Source: Candidatus Nanogingivalis gingivitcus
GTDB taxonomy: Bacteria > Patescibacteriota > Saccharimonadia > Saccharimonadales > Saccharimonadaceae
Length of the DNA: 28,520 bases
Direction: 5' to 3'
Assembly (NCBI RefSeq): GCF_004151455.1
Contig: NZ_PRLK01000007.1
Location: 1 to 28,520 of the forward strand
The first letter of the stretch is position 1. Each line of letters begins with the position of its first letter. Under the pieces are notes generated by a model. It worked only from the letters and a program-made list of their open reading frames with translations. It was not told the origin of the DNA and made no database searches. Of this stretch, positions 16,672-21,734 are shown in pieces. The position numbers and the translations under genes are program-made.

Positions 16672-17127
16672 ATGAAAGAAATTATTGCAAAAATTAAACA
16701 AAAAGCAGTATTTATTCCAGTAATGACATTAGCTTTAGCAGGTATATCTATGGCTATTCCTACTAATATAGCTCATGCTGACTGTGATACAAGTAAAGGA
16801 TCTAAGTTATCATTAAGTTCAGGTGCTAACTGTGGCGCTACTGGAAATACTAAAATGAAACTATTTGGTGAAGACGGAATATTCACAACTATCATCAATA
16901 TCCTATTGTTCCTAATCGGTGTATTGTCAGTTATTATGTTGATTTATGGTGGTATGCGTTACGTAATGTCTCAAGGTGATGCTGGTGCTGTAAATAACGC
17001 TAAAAATACAATTCTTTATGCTATTGTTGGTTTAGTAGTTGCAATTCTTGCTTACGCAATCGTTAACTTCGTACTATCATCCCTAGGTGTTGGCGATGAT
17101 AGTGGTAGTGGAACAGCAACTCACTAA
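16672..17127 (+). CDS. T4SS pilin-like protein, probably the major, highly expressed copy (paralog 6)
   Basis: The 151-residue product has a signal peptide ending near NIAHADCDT and a short loop with a second Cys (SGANCGA). The hydrophobic pair flanks GGMRYVMSQGDAGAVNNAKNTILYA, followed by AYAIVNFVLSSLG and a Ser/Gly/Asp tail. It has its own strong promoter, an AAAGG binding site 6-7 nt before the ATG and a strong terminator. Its codons differ from the neighbours, with many ATC, TTC, AAC and CGT, the pattern expected of abundant proteins. I infer that this is the main pilus subunit and the other paralogs are minor or conditional, but only expression data can show that. It most resembles paralog 7. 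Confidence 0.85.
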   Translation: MKEIIAKIKQKAVFIPVMTLALAGISMAIPTNIAHADCDTSKGSKLSLSSGANCGATGNTKMKLFGEDGIFTTIINILLFLIGVLSVIMLIYGGMRYVMSQGDAGAVNNAKNTILYAIVGLVVAILAYAIVNFVLSSLGVGDDSGSGTATH

Positions 17128-17151
17128 TTAAATAACTAAATTAAATAAAAG

Positions 17152-17175
17152 AGAGCTTTACAAAGCTCTTTTTTA
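17152..17175 (+). terminator. Intrinsic terminator after pilin paralog 6
   Basis: A perfect 8-bp stem, AGAGCTTT at 17152-17159 and AAAGCTCT at 17162-17169, is followed by a run of T. The flanking A and T runs extend the pairing. Confidence 0.85.
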
Positions 17176-17222
17176 TTTACGTAGTATAATTTTAACTAAC
17201 TAATAAATAAAATTATAGGAGA

Positions 17223-17258
17223 TAAAATAATATCACCCTATAGAGTGATATTATTTTA
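17223..17258. terminator. Inverted repeat between convergent genes, probable hsp20 terminator
   Basis: A perfect 14-bp inverted repeat at 17223-17236 and 17245-17258 has an 8-nt loop. It lies between the convergent pilin 6 and hsp20 genes. On the minus strand it ends in a short T-run and would terminate hsp20 transcription. Confidence 0.65.
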
Positions 17259-17273
17259 CATTTCTTAGTATTT

Positions 17274-17747
17274 CTATAATACTTGTATTTTTGTTGCTTG
17301 TGTCTTAATCTTTGTGAAACTAATAGTTAAGATTCCATCCTTCAACATTGCTTCTACGCCTTCTTCAGCAACTTGTACAGGAAGACTGAGAGTTCTACTA
17401 AATTCTCCCCAGTAACACTCTTGTGCATGGTGCGCTATAATTCCCTCTTGGTCACCAGCGCTTAAAGTTCCACTTATAGTTAATGTTCCGTCTGATAGTG
17501 ATACATCTAAATCATTCTTATTCACGCCTGCAGTTCTCGCTTTTACAAATAAACGATCTTCTGTTTCGTATACATCAACTGCTAATTGACCAGGAAGTTC
17601 ATTTTCTTCTTCTTGCTCGAAATTGTTTTGATTACCTTCATTATTAAATACTTGTTCAGAAGTATCGCTCATAAGATCATCACCAAAATCGAAAGCAGCT
17701 TCAAGTTCATCTTTTAAAAAGCTGTCATCATCTTGTCTTCTAGCCAT
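17274..17747 (-). CDS. Small heat shock protein (Hsp20/alpha-crystallin family)
   Basis: Small heat shock proteins are ATP-independent chaperones that hold unfolding proteins in large oligomers. The 157-residue product has an acidic, Asn/Gln-rich N-terminus of about 50 residues. An alpha-crystallin domain follows at about 52-147, recognisable from LAVDVYETEDRLFVKA, GTLTISGT, FSRTLSLP and the A.LKDGIL motif near residue 134. The C-terminus ends TKIQVL, where the family often has an IxI/V anchor. GGAGG lies just before the ATG. Its promoter overlaps that of divergent comF. No CIRCE-type repeat is visible. Confidence 0.93.
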   Translation of the reverse strand: MARRQDDDSFLKDELEAAFDFGDDLMSDTSEQVFNNEGNQNNFEQEEENELPGQLAVDVYETEDRLFVKARTAGVNKNDLDVSLSDGTLTISGTLSAGDQEGIIAHHAQECYWGEFSRTLSLPVQVAEEGVEAMLKDGILTISFTKIKTQATKIQVL

Positions 17748-17788
17748 TTTTCCTCCAACTTAATTCCTAAATAGACTTAATTTATTTT

Positions 17789-17817
17789 ATTATAGCTTAT
17801 TGTTAAGGTATAATCAA
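17789..17817 (-). promoter_or_regulatory. hsp20 promoter, overlapping the divergent comF promoter
   Basis: On the minus strand TTGATT at 17817-17812 and TATAAT at 17794-17789 are separated by 17 nt. The comF -10, TATAAT at 17809-17814 on the + strand, overlaps the hsp20 -35. RNA polymerase could occupy only one at a time. Confidence 0.65.
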
Positions 17818-17835
17818 GAGAGAAAGCTTATTTTT

Positions 17836-18492
17836 ATGTATAAGAAAACTATAGATAGAATATTGGATTATTTATCGCCAGATAAATGCTATTTTTGCGC
17901 TAAAAATGGTGAAGCTATATGTTCAGAATGTATGAAGAATATAATTGACAATATAGGTAATATTATAGATAGTAATTCGCCATATATAGATAAAGAATTT
18001 TATATTGACAATAGAAAAGAAAGTGACATAATAAAGCTTGTTGATGATTATAAATTTCTACCTAAACGTAACAATATCTATTCCTTAACTGTTATTATTA
18101 CTGATTTTTTAAAAAATACAGCTCATTTTACTGACAATCCTAACGATCTTATTTTAGTACCTTGCCCTACTTCTAAAAAACATATAAAACAACGTGGGTT
18201 TGACCATATTTTACTTCTAGTACAAGTATTATCAAAAACCTTAAATATAAAATATCAAACGATTATAAAAAGAAAAGGTAATTATAAACAGCTTGGAGCT
18301 AGTAAGAAACAAAGAAAAGAACAAGCTTTAAAGTCTTATTATTTAGATGGAGATATTTTAAAAGATAAAACTTATATTATTGTAGATGATATAAAGACCA
18401 CTGGCTCTACCTTAGAAGCTATAGCTAAAATTCTTAAAGACAATAAAGCATCTAGAGTATGGGCTTTATATATCTTATATCAAGAAAAATAA
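17836..18492 (+). CDS. comF: ComF family protein (phosphoribosyltransferase fold)
   Basis: ComF proteins assist DNA uptake in naturally transformable bacteria. They combine a small zinc finger with a type I phosphoribosyltransferase fold. The 218-residue product has four cysteines, C18, C21, C29 and C32 (CYFC...CSEC), for zinc. The segment LVPCPTSKKHIKQRGFDH is typical of ComF, and the PRPP-binding motif IIVDDIKTTGST lies at about 187-198. I use the ATG at 17836 because an upstream in-frame TTG lies before the promoter -10 box. There is no clear Shine-Dalgarno sequence. A role in competence would fit with a pilus locus next door, but the pairing may be incidental. Confidence 0.88.
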   Translation: MYKKTIDRILDYLSPDKCYFCAKNGEAICSECMKNIIDNIGNIIDSNSPYIDKEFYIDNRKESDIIKLVDDYKFLPKRNNIYSLTVIITDFLKNTAHFTDNPNDLILVPCPTSKKHIKQRGFDHILLLVQVLSKTLNIKYQTIIKRKGNYKQLGASKKQRKEQALKSYYLDGDILKDKTYIIVDDIKTTGSTLEAIAKILKDNKASRVWALYILYQEK

Positions 18493-18535
18493 CTCTTTAT
18501 TTTATTAATTAGATATGTTAAAATATTTTACACAT

Positions 18536-18625
18536 GGAGAGGTGGCCGAGTGGTTGAAGGCACCGGTCTTGAAAACCGGCAAGGTGTCAAAGCCTTCGAG
18601 GGTTCGAATCCCTCCTTCTCCGCCA
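18536..18625 (+). tRNA. tRNA-Ser (UGA)
   Basis: The sequence folds as a tRNA with a long variable arm, as expected for serine. The acceptor stem GGAGAGG pairs with CTTCTCC and the CCA end is encoded. The anticodon stem CCGGT/ACCGG has loop CTTGAAA, giving anticodon TGA. The T-arm contains GGTTCGAATCC. A terminator follows 1 nt later. Confidence 0.97.
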
Positions 18626-18626
18626 A

Positions 18627-18666
18627 GAAAAAAAGACGAAATCAATTATGAAATCGTCTTTTTTTC
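18627..18666. terminator. Bidirectional terminator (tRNA-Ser and convergent pilin 7)
   Basis: A perfect 13-bp stem at 18627-18639 and 18654-18666 has A- and T-runs on its outer edges, so it can work in both directions. It lies between tRNA-Ser(UGA) and the 3' end of the minus-strand pilin gene. Confidence 0.85.
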
Positions 18667-18681
18667 TTATTTATTTTTTAG

Positions 18682-19125
18682 CTATACATTGGTTGGAGCT
18701 ATACCGTTTGTTCCCCCACCAGTATTAATACCAGTTTCAGACATAAATACACTTATCACAAAATTAACGATTGCATAAGCTAATATAGCTACTATTAACC
18801 CAATTATTGCATATAGAATAGTATTTTTTGCTGATTCTACTGTTTTAGAATTTCCACCAGATATAACATAACGTAGACCTCCGAAAATAAGCATTATAAT
18901 GCTTAAAATACCAACTAGGAATAGCATAATATTTATAACTTGGTTAAATATTCCTACATTACCAAAAAGTGTAGATGGTACATTTCGCCCCTTGCCCTGT
19001 TCTACTCCTGTTTCCAAACCTCCGTTAACATTAACGGCATAAGTTGTTATAGATAGCATAAGGGAGGGTAAAAAAAGAGCCAATATGCTATAAAAGACTT
19101 TAAAAAACGACTTAGTTTTATTCAT
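18682..19125 (-). CDS. T4SS pilin-like protein encoded apart from the cluster (paralog 7)
   Basis: The 147-residue product has a signal peptide ending near TTYAVNV. A loop without cysteines is followed by the family hydrophobic pair around GGLRYVISGGNSKTVESAKNTILYA and AYAIVNFVI, then a Gly/Asn/Thr tail. It is closest to paralog 6 of the main cluster, with shared NTILYAI.GL.VAILAYAIVNFV. I start it at the ATG at 19125 because the longer frame from 19161 begins inside the -35 box. The gene sits alone between two tRNA-Ser genes on the opposite strand, with its own consensus promoter, and has no ribosome binding site. It may be an alternative pilin expressed under other conditions. Confidence 0.85.
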   Translation of the reverse strand: MNKTKSFFKVFYSILALFLPSLMLSITTYAVNVNGGLETGVEQGKGRNVPSTLFGNVGIFNQVINIMLFLVGILSIIMLIFGGLRYVISGGNSKTVESAKNTILYAIIGLIVAILAYAIVNFVISVFMSETGINTGGGTNGIAPTNV

Positions 19126-19132
19126 AATATAT

Positions 19133-19161
19133 ATTATATCAAAAAATAAGCTTTTTGTCAA
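19133..19161 (-). promoter_or_regulatory. Consensus promoter of pilin paralog 7 (leaderless)
   Basis: On the minus strand a perfect TTGACA at 19161-19156, a 17-nt spacer and a perfect TATAAT at 19138-19133 are followed after 7 nt by the ATG. This is a full sigma-70 consensus with optimal spacing. Confidence 0.85.
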
Positions 19162-19206
19162 CTGGCTTGTTTTTTATATTTTATTTTGTTAAAATAGGAT
19201 ACATCT

Positions 19207-19299
19207 GGAGGATTACCCAAGTGGCTGAAGGGGACGGTTTGCTAAATCGTTAGTCTGGGGAGACCTGGAGCGGGAGTTCGAATCTCCCATCCTCCGCCA
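19207..19299 (+). tRNA. tRNA-Ser (GCU)
   Basis: The acceptor stem GGAGGAT pairs with ATCCTCC and CCA is encoded. The anticodon loop TTGCTAA between ACGGT and ATCGT gives anticodon GCT, reading AGC/AGU serine codons. A long variable arm and the T-arm GAGTTCGAATCTC fit tRNA-Ser. Confidence 0.96.
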
Positions 19300-19300
19300 T

Positions 19301-19333
19301 AAAAATACTTTAACTAGTTGTTAAAGTATTTTT
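19301..19333 (+). terminator. Intrinsic terminator after tRNA-Ser(GCU)
   Basis: A perfect 14-bp stem at 19301-19314 and 19320-19333 has a 5-nt loop and ends in a T-run. It begins 2 nt after the tRNA CCA end. Confidence 0.9.
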
Positions 19334-19364
19334 TCTTATTATTTAGTTTTAATAGGGCTTATGT

Positions 19365-19370
19365 TATAAT
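19365..19370 (+). promoter_or_regulatory. -10 box of the PH-like membrane protein gene (leaderless)
   Basis: A perfect TATAAT lies exactly 7 nt before the ATG at 19378. The -35 region is weak (TTTAGT at a 17-nt spacer). There is no Shine-Dalgarno sequence. Confidence 0.55.
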
Positions 19371-19377
19371 AACTAGT

Positions 19378-20016
19378 ATGAATCCTGATAAAAATAATCA
19401 GTTTAATGTTCCTGTTGAATCGGAATATTTTGCTGATGCTCCAAGTGATATCTACGAACAAGAACAAGAAGAACATCAAAATTCTGTATCACCCTTTACT
19501 CCTCCTGAATATACGGCAGTAAATAAAGAACAAAATTTTGTAAATATGGATGATGAACAGGAGATTGCCAATTGGCAAGCTCAAGATTTAATTATTGGCG
19601 AGAAAGATAAAATTTGGTATATAGGTTTTACTATTATAGTATTAATTCTTGTTGTTTTTGCGGCGATTAGCCAAATATGGACTTTTATGGCATTAGTTAT
19701 AGTTTGCTATATAGCTATTTTAGCTATGAGAACACCAAATAAAGCTAACGTTATATCTTATAGTCTAAGTACTCATGGTGTGTATATAGGTAATAAATTT
19801 TATGCTTATAGTGAATTTAAATCATTTGGAATAATAAGAGAAACTTCTGTGTATTCTATAGTTTTTATACCTAAAAAGCGTTTCTCCCCTAGCGTTTCGA
19901 TATACTTCAGTAAAGAAGAAGGAGAAAAAATTACAGATATAATTGGGTCTAGATTACCTATGGAAGAAATAAAACACGATTTAATTGATAGTATTATTAG
20001 AAAAACAAGGTTATAG
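19378..20016 (+). CDS. Two-TM membrane protein with PH-like C-terminal domain, function unknown
   Basis: The 212-residue protein starts at the ATG at 19378, 7 nt after a TATAAT; a longer frame from 19318 begins in the terminator of the preceding tRNA. Residues 1-75 are acidic and Gln/Glu-rich, probably disordered. Two hydrophobic segments at about 80-98 and 100-117 are followed by a roughly 95-residue domain with alternating strands (SLSTHGVYIGNKFYAYSEFKSFGI) and a C-terminal helix, resembling bacterial PH-like (bPH) domains. It has no operon partner and lies between tRNA genes. I cannot assign a function; a membrane scaffold or sensing role would be a guess. Confidence 0.72.
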   Translation: MNPDKNNQFNVPVESEYFADAPSDIYEQEQEEHQNSVSPFTPPEYTAVNKEQNFVNMDDEQEIANWQAQDLIIGEKDKIWYIGFTIIVLILVVFAAISQIWTFMALVIVCYIAILAMRTPNKANVISYSLSTHGVYIGNKFYAYSEFKSFGIIRETSVYSIVFIPKKRFSPSVSIYFSKEEGEKITDIIGSRLPMEEIKHDLIDSIIRKTRL

Positions 20017-20045
20017 TTGAAAAAATAAAAAAAATATGTTAAAAT
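20017..20045 (+). promoter_or_regulatory. Promoter of tRNA-Arg
   Basis: TTGAAA at 20017-20022, a 17-nt spacer and TAAAAT at 20040-20045 predict transcription near 20052. This gives an unusually long tRNA leader of about 53 nt. Confidence 0.6.
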
Positions 20046-20055
20046 CTATTTTGTC

Positions 20056-20100
20056 CATCTAATTGGAAGAACTTCAAAATTTAGATGCTACGAAAGTAGC
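20056..20100 (+). other. Structured 5' leader of tRNA-Arg (possible small RNA)
   Basis: Two adjacent hairpins are visible. The first pairs CATCTAA at 20056-20062 with TTAGATG at 20081-20087, with further weak pairing inside. The second, GCTAC-GAAA-GTAGC at 20087-20100, has a GNRA tetraloop. They end 4 nt before the tRNA and share its predicted transcript. I do not recognise a known RNA family. Confidence 0.4.
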
Positions 20101-20104
20101 ACAC

Positions 20105-20181
20105 GCACCTGTAGCTCAGCTGGATAGAGCGTTGGCTTGCGGAGCCAAAGGTCGTAAGTTCGAATCTTGCCAGGTGTACCA
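20105..20181 (+). tRNA. tRNA-Arg (GCG)
   Basis: The 77-nt sequence folds as a standard tRNA with GCACCTG and CAGGTGT as acceptor strands (a G-U pair at the top), discriminator A and encoded CCA. The anticodon stem TTGGC/GCCAA encloses loop TTGCGGA, giving anticodon GCG, which reads CGC and CGU arginine codons. Most bacteria use ACG, modified to inosine, for this box. Confidence 0.93.
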
Positions 20182-20182
20182 T

Positions 20183-20215
20183 AGAAAAGACATCATTAAT
20201 AATGGTGTCTTTTCT
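20183..20215 (+). terminator. Intrinsic terminator after tRNA-Arg
   Basis: A 15-bp stem (one G-U pair) at 20183-20197 and 20201-20215 has a 3-nt loop and a T-rich end. It starts 2 nt after the tRNA. Confidence 0.85.
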
Positions 20216-20247
20216 TTAATTATTTTTTTAGTTATAATTATTGTATT

Positions 20248-20338
20248 GGAGAAGTGGCCGAGTGGTTGAAGGCGCACGACTCGAAATCGTGTATATAATT
20301 TAATTATATCGAGGGTTCGAATCCCTCCTTCTCCGCCA
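20248..20338 (+). tRNA. tRNA-Ser (CGA)
   Basis: The acceptor stem GGAGAAG pairs with CTTCTCC and CCA is encoded. The anticodon stem CACGA/TCGTG with loop CTCGAAA gives anticodon CGA. A long AT-rich variable arm fits tRNA-Ser. TATAAT at 20233-20238 is a likely -10 box. Confidence 0.96.
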
Positions 20339-20343
20339 AGAAC

Positions 20344-20366
20344 AGCTCTTTATAGGGCTTTTTTTA
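20344..20366 (+). terminator. Intrinsic terminator after tRNA-Ser(CGA)
   Basis: AGCTCT at 20344-20349 pairs with AGGGCT at 20354-20359 (one G-U pair), followed by a run of seven or more T. Confidence 0.75.
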
Positions 20367-20394
20367 TTTTATTAATTCTAATAGAATATAAATT

Positions 20395-20784
20395 ATGAAA
20401 GATTCTATATTTACAAAAATTATTAAGGGTGAAATTCCTTGTTATAAAGTATATGAAGATGATACTGTGTTTGCTATGTTAGATATTGATCCACTATCTG
20501 ATGGTCATGTATTAGTTTTTCCTAAAAAACAAGTTGACCTATTATGGGATTTAGACCAAGATGTTTATAATCATTTAATGGATGTAGCTAAATTAATTGC
20601 TGAAAAAATCCAGAACAAATTAAATCCTTTAAGAGTAGGAATGGTTGTTGAAGGTTTTGGAGTTCCTCATGCTCATATCCATTTAGTTCCACTATATGAT
20701 AAGGATGTTTTACAACTACATCATGGCTACCCTGTTAGAAAGGATAATTTTACTGATATAGCTAGTAAAATAAATGATTTATAA
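20395..20784 (+). CDS. HIT family nucleotide-binding hydrolase
   Basis: HIT proteins hydrolyse nucleoside phosphoramidates or dinucleoside polyphosphates through a histidine triad. The 129-residue product has the triad HAHIHLV at about 92-98 and the N-terminal FTKIIKGEIPCYKVYEDD typical of bacterial HIT proteins of the HinT/Hit group. DPLSDGHVLVFPK is the conserved central strand. The ATG lies 7 nt after TAGAAT, with no Shine-Dalgarno sequence, so it is probably leaderless. Its stop overlaps the rlmH start by 1 nt (TAATG), so the two form an operon. Confidence 0.93.
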   Translation: MKDSIFTKIIKGEIPCYKVYEDDTVFAMLDIDPLSDGHVLVFPKKQVDLLWDLDQDVYNHLMDVAKLIAEKIQNKLNPLRVGMVVEGFGVPHAHIHLVPLYDKDVLQLHHGYPVRKDNFTDIASKINDL

Positions 20785-21242
20785 TGATAAAAATTATTGC
20801 AATAGGCAAGAAACATGATAAGTGGATTATCCAGGGCGTAGAAGAATTTAGTAAAAGGCTAAAAAAACCTTTCAATGTTAATTGGAAAATAATACCTAAT
20901 TCTAATGTATCTATAATAGATAAGGTTAAAGATGAAGAGTCTAATAAAATTATATCTAATATAAATAGTGAGGATTTCGTAATATTATTAGATGAAAAAG
21001 GTTCTAATATTACCTCCCCCATGCTTGCTGAAATTTTTAATAATCAATTTGTTTTAGGTAAAAATATAGTGATTGTTATAGGTGGTGCTTTTGGTGTATC
21101 TGAAATTGTTTTTAAAAGAGCAAATTTCATTCTAAGTTTTTCTAAGTTGGTATTCCCTCATCAGTTAATAAGATTAATGATAATAGAGCAAATTTATCGT
21201 TGCCAAAATATTTTAGAAGGTGGAAAATATCACCATTTATAA
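20784..21242 (+). CDS. rlmH: 23S rRNA (pseudouridine-1915-N3)-methyltransferase RlmH
   Basis: RlmH is a SPOUT-fold methyltransferase that uses S-adenosylmethionine to methylate pseudouridine 1915 in helix 69 of 23S rRNA. The 152-residue product has the family length and its hallmarks: IIAIGKKHDKWIIQGVEEF at the start, LLDEKGSNITSP, the SAM-binding knot segment VIGGAFGVSE, and LSFSKLVFPHQLIRLMIIEQ. The C-terminal GGKYHHL contains the usual Tyr-His-His. Translation is coupled to the upstream HIT gene by a TAATG overlap. Confidence 0.95.
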   Translation: MIKIIAIGKKHDKWIIQGVEEFSKRLKKPFNVNWKIIPNSNVSIIDKVKDEESNKIISNINSEDFVILLDEKGSNITSPMLAEIFNNQFVLGKNIVIVIGGAFGVSEIVFKRANFILSFSKLVFPHQLIRLMIIEQIYRCQNILEGGKYHHL

Positions 21243-21257
21243 TTTTTAATAATGTGA

Positions 21258-21263
21258 TATAAT
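21258..21263 (+). promoter_or_regulatory. -10 box of the Lys/Glu-rich anchored protein gene (leaderless)
   Basis: A perfect TATAAT lies exactly 7 nt before the ATG at 21271. It partly follows the end of rlmH. No Shine-Dalgarno sequence is present. Confidence 0.6.
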
Positions 21264-21270
21264 TCATATT

Positions 21271-21648
21271 ATGAACAAGACACTTAGAAATCGCATACTT
21301 ATTATAGTAGGCATTATCATTGTTTCAATACTATTGTTTTTCGGAATATTCTTTTTATTAAATATTTTTTTTGGTTATAAGCCATCTAGTAATAGTGTAA
21401 CTAATCTAGAAAATGATAAGGCAAATACTTTATACGAACCAGAAAAACAAAGAGAAAAAGTTGTTGAAAAACCTGTAGAACAAGAAAAGAAAGAAGAAAA
21501 GGTCGTTGAGGAGCCTAAGAAAAAAGAAGTTACTCAAGAACCAGCAAAAGTTCAAAGTAAAGAACCTGAAGTAAAAGAAACTAAATCTGCAATTAAGCAG
21601 GAAGTACCAAAAGAATTACCAAAAACTTCAACAGTACCTAGTAGATAA
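21271..21648 (+). CDS. Membrane-anchored Lys/Glu/Pro-rich protein, function unknown
   Basis: The 125-residue protein has a basic N-terminus, one hydrophobic segment at about 9-33 and a roughly 90-residue tail. The tail is made almost only of Lys, Glu, Pro, Val and Gln, with irregular EEPKKKE- and KEPEVKE-like repeats. Such tails are usually disordered and may span a cell wall, as the Pro-rich part of TonB does. There is no recognisable domain. It is followed by a strong terminator and then by an ABC exporter pair with its own promoter, so it is a separate unit. Confidence 0.7.
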   Translation: MNKTLRNRILIIVGIIIVSILLFFGIFFLLNIFFGYKPSSNSVTNLENDKANTLYEPEKQREKVVEKPVEQEKKEEKVVEEPKKKEVTQEPAKVQSKEPEVKETKSAIKQEVPKELPKTSTVPSR

Positions 21649-21680
21649 TAAAATAAAGCCTAAAAAGGCTTTATTTTATT
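21647..21680 (+). terminator. Intrinsic terminator with 15-bp stem
   Basis: A perfect 15-bp inverted repeat at 21647-21661 and 21666-21680 has a 4-nt loop and overlaps the last two bases of the TAA stop. The T-rich right arm serves as the U-tract. Confidence 0.85.
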
Positions 21681-21700
21681 AAATATGGAATTTTATTTAA

Positions 21701-21729
21701 TTGAACTATTATTTTAAAAATATTATAAT
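21701..21729 (+). promoter_or_regulatory. Promoter of the ABC exporter pair (leaderless)
   Basis: TTGAAC at 21701-21706, a 17-nt spacer and a perfect TATAAT at 21724-21729 precede ATGATG at 21735-21740. Transcription is predicted to begin at or inside the double start codon. Confidence 0.7.
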
Positions 21730-21734
21730 AATAT

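Noticed and set aside
14597..17127. Tandem repeats of the pilin genes as a transposon or CRISPR-like array
   Set aside because: The similarity is at protein level between intact genes; there are no short direct repeats with spacers, no terminal inverted repeats and no transposase.
2469..17127. An integrated conjugative element
   Set aside because: No relaxase, coupling protein, integrase or attachment-site repeat is visible, and the locus sits beside dnaN-recF with base composition like the rest of the window.
18515..18778. Open frame on the + strand across tRNA-Ser(UGA)
   Set aside because: The peptide is the translation of the tRNA itself (EVAEWLKAPVLKTGK pattern), a well-known false gene; the tRNA fold is complete.
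20063..20269. Open frame on the + strand across tRNA-Arg
   Set aside because: It contains APVAQLDRALACGAKGRKFESCQ, the usual spurious translation of a tRNA; no start signal or binding site.
20762..21022. Open frame on the minus strand opposite rlmH
   Set aside because: rlmH is conserved along its whole length on the + strand; the antisense frame has no support. The minus-strand frames at 3461-3670, 22166-22357 and 24885-25070 fail for the same reason.
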